This document shows, piece after piece, positions 35,939 to 43,880 of a stretch of DNA of 64,000 bases. The stretch's first letter is position 1. Every line of letters begins with the position of its first letter. The stretch is taken from assembly GCF_000719345.1 (NCBI RefSeq), contig NZ_JOFX01000042.1, positions 22,725 to 86,724 on the forward strand. Direction: 5' to 3'. A model generated the notes under the pieces. The model worked only from the letters and a program-made list of their open reading frames with translations, was not told the DNA's origin and did no database searches. Position numbers and translations under genes: made by a program. Source of the stretch: Streptomyces sp. NRRL F-2664. Its GTDB lineage: Bacteria > Actinomycetota > Actinomycetes > Streptomycetales > Streptomycetaceae.

Positions 35939-36769
35939 TCACGCCGGCCGGCGCAGGGCGCCGACCAGGGCGTGGGGATCGTCGGCGTGGAAGCGGACCG
36001 TGCGGGCCGTCGCCCTCGCGCCCAGCGGACGGGTGAAGGCGAGCGGACGGTGCAGTTCCAGGGTCACGGTGGTCTGGCTGCCGACGACGAGGTCGAGCAC
36101 CCCCTCCTCGGAGACGGTGACCAGCCGCCCCTGGGGGTAGCGCCGGTCCACCCGGACCGAGGCCACCGCGTCCGGCGGGACGGCGAGGTCGAAGAGGGCC
36201 CCGTAGCGGATCCGCAGCGACCCGTCGGCGCCGACCACGTGCGGCCGGGTGACGCAGGCGGCGTGCAGGCCGAGCAGCAGCACGATCCCGTACACGTCCA
36301 GCACGAGCACCACCCGGTGCACCGCCGGCCAGGGGATGAGCAGGGCCAGCGCGAAGGTCTCGACCACCGACACGAAGACCATCCCGTACATCATGGCCGT
36401 CTGCGGTCCGGTGTACGCGGCGGCGAGGTCGCCGGGGCGCACCCCGTGCTTGCGCCGCAGGACCCACCGGCCGAGGGAGGCGCCGGCCAGCAGCTCGTGC
36501 CGCAGCAGCCGCCGTACCTGCACCGGGACCACGGCCGCGACCGCCGTCCGCAGGGCAGCTCCGGGTGCTTCGCCGGCCGCCCGGGCTGCGGTGTACAGCC
36601 CGCGCAGCACCCACGCCTCCAGTACGAGCACCCCGCACACCACGGCCTCCGCGGCGGCCAGGACCGGCGCGGGCAGCCGCAGCCCGGCCGCCGCGCACAC
36701 CACGAGCGCCAGCTCCGCCGGCAGCACCGCGGCCCCCGCCAGCCGGGCCGACCGCACCGCGCCCGTCAT
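35939..36769 (-). CDS. Integral membrane protein of unknown function
   Basis: A 276-residue protein with two hydrophobic helices near the N-terminus (to about residue 58), a basic segment (VRRLLRHELLAGA), two further helices (MMYGMVFVSVVETFALAL, VVLVLDVYGIVLLLGLH) and a soluble C-terminal domain of about 100 residues (LRIRYGALFDLAVP, VTLELHRPLAFTRPLG) like a PH-type beta-barrel. No family name is certain. Its ATG overlaps the stop of the MerR gene by four bases, so it is co-translated with, and probably controlled by, that regulator. Confidence 0.82.
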   Translation of the reverse strand: MTGAVRSARLAGAAVLPAELALVVCAAAGLRLPAPVLAAAEAVVCGVLVLEAWVLRGLYTAARAAGEAPGAALRTAVAAVVPVQVRRLLRHELLAGASLGRWVLRRKHGVRPGDLAAAYTGPQTAMMYGMVFVSVVETFALALLIPWPAVHRVVLVLDVYGIVLLLGLHAACVTRPHVVGADGSLRIRYGALFDLAVPPDAVASVRVDRRYPQGRLVTVSEEGVLDLVVGSQTTVTLELHRPLAFTRPLGARATARTVRFHADDPHALVGALRRPA

Positions 36770-37500
36770 CCCCGCCCCCTCTCGACGAACGCCTCCATGA
36801 CCCGGCGCACCACTTCCGCCTGCGCGGGCGCGTACTCGGCGAGCAGCGCCTCCTTGAACCCGGGCACGACCACCCCGTCCCGGGGGATCACGGCGAACAC
36901 CTCCTCCGGGACCGCGGCCACCAGCTCGGCCGCCAGGCCCGGGATCCGCGGGTCGTCCACGGGGGCGTCGGCGAGTTCGTCCAGCCGCTCGTACAGGGCG
37001 AGCACCCCCGGGTCGGCGGCGACCGTCCCCAGGGCGGCGTAGACCTCCTGACCGCCCGCGCCCGAGACGTCGAGGAGCGTCAGGTGTTCGCGGTCCTTCG
37101 CCGCGGCCGGGGACGCCGTCCGCGGCGCCTTCGCCAGCAGGTCGGCGAGAGCGGGCGAGAGCGGCTCCCCCTCCCCCGGCCCGGCGGCCAGCAGCACTGC
37201 GAGCCGCCGCCGGCGCTCCTTGATCGCGGCCTCCTGCCGGGCGAGGTCGGCGTCCAGCTCCGCCAGTACGTCGGCCAGGTCCCGCCCGGCGTCGTCGGCG
37301 AGGACGTCACGGACCTCGTCCAGGCTGAGCCCCAGCTCGGTGAGGCGGCGTACACGGGCCAGCAGGACGGCGTCCCGGACGGTGTAGGCCCGGTATCCGT
37401 TGGGGCGCCGCTCCGGTTCCGGAAGCAGCCCGACATGGTGGTAGTGCCGGATCGCGCGGGTGGTGACCCCGACGACCGCGGCGATCTCTCCGATCCGCAT
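36766..37500 (-). CDS. MerR family transcriptional regulator
   Basis: A 244-residue regulator. The winged helix (MRIGEIAAVVGVTTRAIRHY, HHVGLLPEPERRPNGYRAY) and coiled-coil dimer helix (about residues 82-104) are canonical; the 140-residue C-terminus is helical, without metal-binding Cys, and may bind a ligand. It is first in an operon with the membrane protein downstream. The promoter has a 19-bp spacer carrying a dyad, which MerR proteins untwist, so self-regulation is expected. The ATG lies six bases after the -10 box, so the message is leaderless. Confidence 0.93.
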   Translation of the reverse strand: MRIGEIAAVVGVTTRAIRHYHHVGLLPEPERRPNGYRAYTVRDAVLLARVRRLTELGLSLDEVRDVLADDAGRDLADVLAELDADLARQEAAIKERRRRLAVLLAAGPGEGEPLSPALADLLAKAPRTASPAAAKDREHLTLLDVSGAGGQEVYAALGTVAADPGVLALYERLDELADAPVDDPRIPGLAAELVAAVPEEVFAVIPRDGVVVPGFKEALLAEYAPAQAEVVRRVMEAFVERGRG

Positions 37501-37506
37501 GCCCCC

Positions 37507-37537
37507 AGTAGAAACCCTGCCGTTGCGGCAAGGTCAA
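37507..37537 (-). promoter_or_regulatory. MerR-type promoter with 19-bp spacer
   Basis: On the minus strand, -35 TTGACC (37537-37532) and -10 TCTACT (37512-37507) are separated by exactly 19 bases. The spacer holds the dyad CCTTGCCGcaaCGGCAGGG (one base overlapping the -35). Over-long spacers with a central dyad are the hallmark of MerR-activated promoters. The merR ATG follows at 37500. Confidence 0.85.
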
Positions 37538-37569
37538 GCGGCGACGGCACAGCCGGTACCATGGTCGCC

Positions 37570-37984
37570 ACGGCAGACGAGTCGGCCGGGCGGCCGCGTC
37601 GGGATCCCCGGATCCCGCCGAGGAACGTCCGGGCTCCACAGGGCAGGGTGGTGGGTAACGCCCACCCGGGGTGACCCGCGGGACAGTGCCACAGAAAACA
37701 GACCGCCGGGGGCTTCGGCCTCCGGTAAGGGTGAAACGGTGGTGTAAGAGACCACCAGCGCCTGGGGTGACCCAGGCGGCTAGGTAAACCCCACCTGGAG
37801 CAAGGTCAAGAGGACCCGTCCCCGGACGGGTCTGCGCGAACGCTTGAGGGCTGCCCGCCCGAGTTCGCGGGTGGACCGCACGAGGCCGGCGGCAACGTCG
37901 GTCCTAGATGGATGGCCGTCTCCCCGGCGACCGCGAGGTCACCGGGTGACAGAACCCGGCGTACAGGCCGGCTCGTCTGCCCCT
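37570..37984 (+). ncRNA. rnpB: RNase P RNA (bacterial type A)
   Basis: The catalytic RNA that trims the 5' leader of tRNA precursors together with the protein RnpA. P1 is formed by GGCAGACGAG (37572-37581) pairing with CTCGTCTGCC (37972-37981). Conserved cores are visible: GAGGAACGTCCGGGCTCCAC at the 5' side with AGGGCAGGGTG after it, ACAGAAAACAGACCGCC in the middle, and the 3' ACAGAACCCGGCGTACAGGC. Length of about 414 bases suits Streptomyces. A -10-like TACCAT (37557-37562) lies about eight bases before the 5' end. It is divergent from merR. Ends are set by the P1 helix to within a few bases. Confidence 0.95.
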
Positions 37985-38117
37985 TTCCACTCCCGTTCGG
38001 GGGTGGCGGTCCGGTGGTGGTGCTGCGGCGCTCCCCGGACGCTGCGCCTCGACCGCCGGCCAGGTTGCATCTGGTACGGGCGGAGGCTTCCCCTTCCCGC
38101 CTGTCGCTGCCGCCACG

Positions 38118-38357
38118 GTGACTTCGGCCCTCGATCGCATCATCGACCTGCTCTCCCCCGACACCGGTCGACTGCTCGCCGCAACCATGGACGGGGAACT
38201 CGCAGGTTGGCTCAACGTCCGTCGCGACCCGTTCAGGCTGATCTCACACTGGGGCACCGTCCACCATGTTCAGACCCGCGGCCGGTGGCCTGGCGCCCTC
38301 CGGCTCGCCGCAGGTGACGACCGCGACGAAATCCTCATGATCCTCGCTCCACTCTGA
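38118..38357 (+). CDS. Small hypothetical protein
   Basis: A 79-residue soluble protein starting at GTG 38118 (LDRIIDLLSPDTGRLLAATM, then HWGTVHHVQTRGRWPG). No family is recognised and the ribosome site is weak. Third-position GC preference and the short distance (60 bases) to the Nudix gene suggest it may be real and linked to it, but this is tentative. It could also be the remnant of a longer gene disturbed when rnpB-downstream DNA was rearranged. Confidence 0.45.
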   Translation: MTSALDRIIDLLSPDTGRLLAATMDGELAGWLNVRRDPFRLISHWGTVHHVQTRGRWPGALRLAAGDDRDEILMILAPL

Positions 38358-38417
38358 TCCGCGCGCTTACTGATCGTTTCAGAACGACGTCTCATCCACC
38401 GAAGGAGAAGCCCCTCA

Positions 38418-38933
38418 GTGACCTCCGCCGAACCTTTCACCCGCATCAAGATCCGCGTCGCCGCGGCCCTGTTCAACGGCGACGAGATCGCCCTCATCCA
38501 CCGCATCAAGAACGGCCAGGACCAATACACCCTCCCAGGTGGCAACGTCCAACCCGGGGAACGGATCCATCAGGCCCTCGCACGCGAACTCGACGAAGAA
38601 CTGGGCTTGGACCTCTCAGAATCGAGTTGTGTCCCGCGACTGACCTGGATCCGGGACGCCATGGTGGCCCGACCCGGAAGCACCCCGCCCCGCAAACTCC
38701 ACCTCGTCTTCCGCCTCCACATCGTCGATGTCACCCGTGCTCGCCTGCGTACCGTCGAGCACGATGACACCGCCGGAGCCGGCCACCTCATCTGGATCCA
38801 CTACAAGGACACGGCCGACAAGGCTCTGTTCCCACCAGTCCCGCTCGCCGAGCTGGCTACTCCCACAGTGCCGCTCGATGCCGCCCGGGCCTTCCTGCCG
38901 ACCCTGGACGACACCAACTACCACTGGATCTGA
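38418..38933 (+). CDS. Nudix hydrolase
   Basis: A 171-residue cytoplasmic pyrophosphohydrolase. The Nudix box reads GGNVQPGERIHQALAREL followed by DEELGL, which fits G-x5-E-x7-REUxEExGU. An N-terminal strand pair (IRVAAALFNGDEIALIHR) and the LPGG turn precede it. The long loop after the box (about residues 68-90) differs from the MutT/ADP-ribose subgroups, so the substrate is open. GTG 38418 has GAAGGAG eight bases upstream. It lies next to a small unknown gene and an IS remnant, so horizontal arrival of this stretch is possible. Confidence 0.9.
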   Translation: MTSAEPFTRIKIRVAAALFNGDEIALIHRIKNGQDQYTLPGGNVQPGERIHQALARELDEELGLDLSESSCVPRLTWIRDAMVARPGSTPPRKLHLVFRLHIVDVTRARLRTVEHDDTAGAGHLIWIHYKDTADKALFPPVPLAELATPTVPLDAARAFLPTLDDTNYHWI

Positions 38934-39049
38934 CCACCGTGAACCACGACTGATACGGGCGCAGCCTTTTCCTGAAACCACCGCTTGGGGCGGGAGCTCT
39001 GGTTGGCGGGGCACAGGTCTGCCGGCTCCCCTGTGTTTGCGCTGCTTGG

Positions 39050-39387
39050 TGGTCTGGTTGTGGGCCCACCGGCTCGGCTCGACCTTGCTGCGGCCGCTCC
39101 GAGTTCGCAGGATCGGCCACCGCATCGGCTTCTTGATCCGACAGCAAGCGAGAGCGCGCTTCCTGCGTGGCCTCCTTCCAGGCGCTGGTCAGCGTGCGTC
39201 GGGAGGTGTTGTGCTGGAATGCCACACTGCGGCGGGCGATCCGGACGCAGCGGAGGTAGGAGAGCCGGTCCGTGTCCAGGGCGGGGCTGCTCGCGGCGGC
39301 GGCGTGCGCGAACCGGCGGATGGCCTGGTGGACTGCGAGCAGGGCCCACAGCTCTTGCCGCACGGCCTCGGGTGTCCGCGACCGTAG
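39050..39387 (-). pseudogene. C-terminal fragment of an IS4-type transposase
   Basis: A minus-strand remnant. The stretch LRSRTPEAVRQELWALLAV and the later LDTDRLSYLRCVRIARRS match the end of the DDE domain and tail of IS4-type (ISH/IS1182-like) transposases that are common in Streptomyces. The catalytic Asp residues, the start of the gene and a clean C-terminus are absent; the frame seems to shift after about 39140. The upstream edge abuts a 53-bp inverted copy of the nearby RNase H gene. It cannot make an active transposase. Confidence 0.72.
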
Positions 39388-39390
39388 CGG

Positions 39391-39443
39391 TCGGGACCGC
39401 CCGGCGACGCCGCCGCGGGCGCGGCGGCCGCCCGCGCGGCCCT
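39391..39443. repeat. Arm 1 of a 53-bp perfect inverted repeat
   Basis: The sequence is the exact reverse complement of 40418-40470, which lies in the Ala-rich linker of the RNase H/phosphatase gene. It begins TCGGGACCGCCCGGCG. After one inserted base the match continues for a few more. It is located directly next to the transposase remnant and outside the intact gene. Confidence 0.88.
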
Positions 39444-39498
39444 TGGCCGGGGCAGGGCCCCGGCACACCGGCCCGCACCCCGCCCAGCCCCGCCAGGG

Positions 39499-40944
39499 TT
39501 AGCGCAGGTGCGCCGTGTCGTTCAGGAGGCGGACCGAGGCGTTGCCGTCCGCGTAGTAGGCCACCGCCGAGAGGGAGGCCGCCGACAGCTCCATGCGGAA
39601 CAGCGACTCCGGCGGCGCGCCCAGCGCCAGGCGCACCAGGATCTTGACCGGCGTCACGTGGGTGACCAGCAGGACCGTGCGGCCCGCGTGCTCGGCCAGC
39701 AGCCGGTCGCGGGTCGCCGCGATCCGCCGGGTGGCGGCCGCGAAGCTCTCCCCGCCCCCGGTGGGGGCGGCTTTCGGGGAGTCCAGCCAGGCCTGGAGGT
39801 CGTCCGGGAAGCGGTCCCGCACCTCGGCGAAGGTCAGGCCCTCCCACGCGCCGAAGTCCACCTCGCGCAGGCCCTGTTCGACCGTCACGCCGAGGCCGAG
39901 GCGGTCGGCGACCGCCTGCGCGGTCTCGCGGCAGCGCAGCAGCGGGGAGCTGACGACCGCCTGGACGGTACCGCGGGCGGCGAGCGCCTCGGCGACGGCC
40001 GCCGCCTGCCGGCGGCCGGCCGGGGACAGCTCGGGGTCGCTCCCGCCGCTCCCGGAGAACCGCTTCTGCGGGGTGAGCGCCGTCTCGCCGTGCCGCAGCA
40101 GTACGAAGGTGGCCGGCGGCCCCATGTCGGGACCCCAGCCCTGCCCGCCCGCGGGCGCGCTGCCCGTCGTCGCGTGGGCGTCCAGGTCGGACGCCGGCGC
40201 CGCCGCGGGGATCTGCGCGTCCGTGCCGGGACCGGGCTCGGCGAAGAGGATGTCGGCCCCTGCCCGGGCGGGCGCCGGTGCGGTGGCCGCGCGGCCGGGA
40301 CCGGCCGGTGCGGAGGCCGCGCCCACCGACGCCGTACCGGTGCGGGCCGCGGTCGCGGCCGCGTCGCCGGCGATGCCCCGGGCCGCCGCGGTGTCGGGGC
40401 CGGACCGGGCGGCGGCCAGGGCCGCGCGGGCGGCCGCCGCGCCCGCGGCGGCGTCGCCGGGCGGTCCCGAGGGGGCCGCCGGGACCGACGGCGTCGCGAG
40501 GGCCGCCGAGGAGGCCGACGGCTCCCACTGCCCGCCGCGCCTGCCCGCGTCCATCGCCTCGTTGGCGAGCCGGTCGGCGTGCTTGTTCCGCTCGCGCGGG
40601 ATCCACTCGTACGTCACCTGCGCGCGCGGCAGGATCCGCGCGGCCTCGGCCGCGAGCGGCTTCATGTCCGGGTGCTTGATCTTCCAGCGGCCCGACATCT
40701 GCTCGACGACGAGCTTGGAGTCCATCCGCACCAGGACCACCGCGTCGGGCGCGAGGTCGCGGGCGGCCGTGAGGCCTGCGATCAGACCTTTGTACTCGGC
40801 CACGTTGTTCGTCGCGACGCCGATGTACGCGGCGCGCTCGGCCAGCGTCTCGCCCGAGGCCGGGTCGAGGACGACGGCGCCGTAGCCGGCCGGCCCCGGG
40901 TTGCCCCGGGACCCGCCGTCCGCCTCCACGACGAAACGCGGCAT
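39499..40944 (-). CDS. Bifunctional RNase HI / acid (alpha-ribazole-type) phosphatase
   Basis: A 481-residue two-domain protein. The N-terminal RNase HI domain (about residues 1-135) has FVVEADGGSRGNPGPAGYG, NVAEYKGLIAGL, VRMDSKLVVEQM and NKHADRLANEAMD with the four catalytic acidic residues. An Ala/Pro-rich linker of about 130 residues follows. The C-terminal histidine phosphatase domain shows LLRHGETALTPQKRFSG and LREVDFGAWEGLTF. Mycobacterial Rv2228c has the same layout and both RNase H and CobC-like phosphatase activities. ATG 40944 overlaps the upstream stop by one base. Confidence 0.95.
   Translation of the reverse strand: MPRFVVEADGGSRGNPGPAGYGAVVLDPASGETLAERAAYIGVATNNVAEYKGLIAGLTAARDLAPDAVVLVRMDSKLVVEQMSGRWKIKHPDMKPLAAEAARILPRAQVTYEWIPRERNKHADRLANEAMDAGRRGGQWEPSASSAALATPSVPAAPSGPPGDAAAGAAAARAALAAARSGPDTAAARGIAGDAAATAARTGTASVGAASAPAGPGRAATAPAPARAGADILFAEPGPGTDAQIPAAAPASDLDAHATTGSAPAGGQGWGPDMGPPATFVLLRHGETALTPQKRFSGSGGSDPELSPAGRRQAAAVAEALAARGTVQAVVSSPLLRCRETAQAVADRLGLGVTVEQGLREVDFGAWEGLTFAEVRDRFPDDLQAWLDSPKAAPTGGGESFAAATRRIAATRDRLLAEHAGRTVLLVTHVTPVKILVRLALGAPPESLFRMELSAASLSAVAYYADGNASVRLLNDTAHLR
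40418..40470. repeat. Arm 2 of a 53-bp perfect inverted repeat
   Basis: Part of the linker-coding DNA of the RNase H/phosphatase gene (minus strand). It is repeated in inverted orientation at 39391-39443, with 974 bases between the arms. Confidence 0.88.
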
Positions 40945-41687
40945 CAGATGCCCGAGTCGGCCGTACGGACCAGGATGCGGCCGCAGTTCTCGTGCCGGAC
41001 GACCTGGTCGCGGGCCGCGGCCTTGATCTCGTTGACCTCGGCCATGTCGAGCTCCAGCCGGCAGCCCTCGCAGCGGCGCTGGTAGAGGCGTGCGGCGCCG
41101 ACCCCGCCCTGCTTGACGCGGATCTTCTCGTACAGCGCCATCAGGTCGGCCGGCATCGAGGTGACGATCACCTCGCGGTCCTTGGTGACCTTCGCGACCT
41201 CGGTGTCGATCTCGGTAGTGGCCGCGTCGCGGCGGGCGGTGGCGTCCGCCACCTTGGCCTCCAGGGCGGAGACGCGCTCGGTCAGCTCGGAGACGCGCTC
41301 CTGCGCCGCCTCCAGGCGCTCCATGACCTCCAGGACCACGTCCTCCAGGTCGCCCTGGCGCTTGGCGAGGGAGACGACCTCGCTCTGCAGGTTCGCCAGG
41401 TCCCGGGCCGAGATGCCCACGCCGGAGTCGAGCCGCTGCTGGTCGCGGACCGCACGCTGGCGCACCTGGTCGACGTCCTGCTCCGCCTTGGTCTGCTCGC
41501 GGGCCGTGTCGCTCGCCTGGGTCTGGGCGGCGACCAGCAGGTCGCGCTGCTGCGCCAGGTCCTTGGTGAGCGTGTCGAGCTCGGCGTGCTCGGGCAGCGA
41601 CTTGCGCTTGTGGGCGAGCTGAGACAGCCGGACGTCCAGCGCCTGGACATCGAGAAGTCGGATCTGGTCGGCGGGCTCGGCGTTCAG
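40944..41687 (-). CDS. C4-type zinc-ribbon coiled-coil protein (CdsZ-like)
   Basis: A 247-residue cytoplasmic protein. Residues 5 to about 180 form a long antiparallel coiled coil (heptads with many Gln, Glu and Arg). The C-terminal zinc ribbon has CEGC in RRCEGCRLELD and a further Cys in HENCGRILVRT. Such proteins lie between Nif3 and RNase H genes in many actinobacteria. The start is unusual: only CTG 41687 fits, with GGAG seven bases upstream and the CTG overlapping the stop of the nif3 gene (CTGA), just as ATGA overlaps do. Residues then read MNAEPADQIRLLD. The role is not firmly known. Confidence 0.88.
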   Translation of the reverse strand: MNAEPADQIRLLDVQALDVRLSQLAHKRKSLPEHAELDTLTKDLAQQRDLLVAAQTQASDTAREQTKAEQDVDQVRQRAVRDQQRLDSGVGISARDLANLQSEVVSLAKRQGDLEDVVLEVMERLEAAQERVSELTERVSALEAKVADATARRDAATTEIDTEVAKVTKDREVIVTSMPADLMALYEKIRVKQGGVGAARLYQRRCEGCRLELDMAEVNEIKAAARDQVVRHENCGRILVRTADSGI

Positions 41688-42541
41688 TTGGGGGCTCCAG
41701 AGGTAGAAGGGGAGGGTACGGACGGCGCGTGCACCGTCCACGGGTCGGTGACCGTGCGCGAGACGTGGGTGCGCAGACCCCAGCCGTGGCGCTCGGAGAT
41801 CGCGTCGAGCTGCGCGGCCGCCTGCTCGCACCAGGGCCACTCGGTGGCCCAGTGGGCGGCGTCGACGAGGGCCAGCGGGCTCTGCTCGCGGGCCTCGGAC
41901 ACCGGGTGGTGGCGCAGGTCGGCGGTCACGAAGGCGTCGACGCCGGCGGCGCGGACCTCGGCGAAGAGGCTGTCGCCGGAGCCGCCGCTGACGGCGACCC
42001 GCCGGATCATCGCGTCCGGGTCGCCGGCGACGCGGATGCCCTGGGCGGTCGGCGGCAGCCAGGCCGCGCAGCGGGCGGCGAACTCCCGCAGGGTCTCGGG
42101 ACGGTCCAGTTCGCAGATCCTGCCGAGGCCGCGGCGTCCGTCCGGGTCGCTGGGGTCCGGCACCAGCGGGCCGGTGATCCGCAGGTCCAGGGCGCCGGCG
42201 AGGGCGTCGGAGACGCCGGGGTCGGCGGTGTCGGCGTTGGTGTGGGCGACGTGCAGCGCGATGTCGTTCTTGATGAGCGTGTGCACGACGCGGCCCTTGA
42301 AGGTGCCGGCCTCGACCGTGGTGGTGCCCCGCAGGTAGAGGGGGTGGTGGGTGACGATCAGGTCGGCGCCCAGGTCCACGGCTTCGTCGGCGATCTCCTG
42401 GACGGGGTCGACGGCGAAGAGGACCCGGCCGACCTCGGCGTCGGGGTCGCCGCACACGGTTCCGACCGCGTCCCACTGCTCGGCCCGCGAGGGGGGCCAG
42501 AGAGCGTCCAGCGCGGCGATGACTTCAGAGAGACGGGGCAC
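41684..42541 (-). CDS. Nif3-like dinuclear metal-center protein
   Basis: A 285-residue cytoplasmic protein of the Nif3/YbgI family. The metal ligands lie in DLIVTHHPLYLRG (paired His), HVAHTNADTA (His, Asp) and, near the C-terminus, LALVDAAHWATEWP (His, Glu). It has been linked to GTP cyclohydrolase I-like activity in some bacteria, but the function remains open. GTG 42541 start. It is the first gene of the operon that continues with the zinc-ribbon protein and RNase HI/phosphatase. Confidence 0.92.
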   Translation of the reverse strand: MPRLSEVIAALDALWPPSRAEQWDAVGTVCGDPDAEVGRVLFAVDPVQEIADEAVDLGADLIVTHHPLYLRGTTTVEAGTFKGRVVHTLIKNDIALHVAHTNADTADPGVSDALAGALDLRITGPLVPDPSDPDGRRGLGRICELDRPETLREFAARCAAWLPPTAQGIRVAGDPDAMIRRVAVSGGSGDSLFAEVRAAGVDAFVTADLRHHPVSEAREQSPLALVDAAHWATEWPWCEQAAAQLDAISERHGWGLRTHVSRTVTDPWTVHAPSVPSPSTSGAPN

Positions 42542-42765
42542 GGGCCAAGGCTACCGTCCGTGGCGGCCGGTCCGGTCAGCAGCGGTACCTGCGAAGCGGC
42601 CCGGAGCCCGCCCGCCGGGCCTGTCTTTCGATGCCTCGCAGCACAACCGCACCGCGCATCACAGACGAATCGCCGCCCGGACACCCTTACGTGTGAAGCC
42701 GCCTTGGTCGTGTTGTTCGGCAGGAATCCCGAAAACTAGCTTCCTCACCGGAGGTGACGGCCCGG

Positions 42766-43863
42766 ATGACTGTCTGTGCCATCGAGATGACGACCACGGC
42801 CCCGTTCACGATCTCCGCGGACGGGTCGTACGCCGCCCGGCTCGCCGGGGAGGGCGAGGCGCGCTACGCGGAACGCTGGACCCTCGCCGGTCCCGAGCCG
42901 TACGCGGTACCCCTGCCCCTCGCCCAGCCCGAGGAGGCGGACAGTGAGCTCCTCCCCCTGACCGACGGGCGCGTGCTGATCCACCGCCGCGTCGCGGACC
43001 GGCACGCCTTCGCCCTGCTGTACCCGACGGGCGCCGCGGCCGGGCCGCGCACGGGAGAGCTGCAGCTGGGCGGCGTGGACGCGCAGGAGGGCGTACGGGT
43101 CTTCCTGCTGCCGCCGGCCCCGGACGGCATCGGTGCCTTCGCCGTGGCCGCGTCGGACACCGTGACCACGCTGTGGCAGGTGGCGGGGTCCGCCTTCGGG
43201 CCGCAGCGCGTGGCCCGGATCCCGGGGCGCTGCTCCGGCGGGGTGTGGCTGGACCGCACGGGCCGGCTGCTGGCCCTGGACCGCGAGCTGGAGGGGACCG
43301 CGAAGGCCGTCACGGTGGACCTCGGCGGCGACGGCAGGGTCACCCCGCTGCTGCAGATCACGGAGGACAGCGACGACCGCCTGCTGCTGGCCGACCCGGA
43401 CAGCGGACTGCTGCTGATCCGCTCCGACGCCCCGGGCGAACCGCGGCTGGGCTGGGGCGTCCTCGGCAGTTCGCGCCCGGTCCGCTTCCCCGAGTGCCTG
43501 CGGCGGGGGGACGCCGTGCCCTTCGCCGTCCAGCCGGGCCAGGCCCTGATGCCGGAGACCTGCGGGGTGGCGCTGCGGCTGCCCGAGGGGGACATCGGCC
43601 TGTGGCGCCCGGCCGACCGGCACGTCTTTCGGATGACCGCCCCGGCGGGCTGGCTCGGCGGCGCGGGCCTGTTCAGCCCGCAGGGCCGTCTGCACCTGCC
43701 GTACGCGACACCGGAGGTGCCCTGCGGGATCCTCGGGACGGCGCTTCCCGCCTCTCCCCCGCCGCCGGTCCGGGTGGACGTGCCGGTCCGGTCGGCGGCC
43801 CCGCCGGCCCCGCCCTCGGCGCGCCCGATCCCGCTCCAGCAGGCGCCGCTGCCGGGCCGGTAG
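42766..43863 (+). CDS. Hypothetical protein with beta-propeller-like pattern
   Basis: A 365-residue soluble protein with no recognised family. Repeating short strands ending in Asp-Gly or Gly turns (FTISADGSYAARL, LLPLTDGRVLIHR, VWLDRTGRLLALD, LLLADPDSGLLLIRSD, GLFSPQGRLHLP) suggest a beta-propeller, perhaps of the WD40 or NHL class. The Pro-rich last 40 residues are disordered. There is no signal peptide. ATG 42766 was chosen with GGAGG 11 bases upstream; a GTG at 42754 is also possible. It stands alone, converging on the SDR gene. Confidence 0.75.
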   Translation: MTVCAIEMTTTAPFTISADGSYAARLAGEGEARYAERWTLAGPEPYAVPLPLAQPEEADSELLPLTDGRVLIHRRVADRHAFALLYPTGAAAGPRTGELQLGGVDAQEGVRVFLLPPAPDGIGAFAVAASDTVTTLWQVAGSAFGPQRVARIPGRCSGGVWLDRTGRLLALDRELEGTAKAVTVDLGGDGRVTPLLQITEDSDDRLLLADPDSGLLLIRSDAPGEPRLGWGVLGSSRPVRFPECLRRGDAVPFAVQPGQALMPETCGVALRLPEGDIGLWRPADRHVFRMTAPAGWLGGAGLFSPQGRLHLPYATPEVPCGILGTALPASPPPPVRVDVPVRSAAPPAPPSARPIPLQQAPLPGR

Positions 43864-43880
43864 GGCCAGCCCCCCACGGT

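Noticed and set aside
37844..38317. Open frames over the rnpB 3' part
   Set aside because: They cross the conserved RNase P RNA structure and have no protein features.
42600..42640. CCTGTCTTTCG as a third copy of the dispersed repeat
   Set aside because: Only about 10 bases match and no inverted terminus is present.
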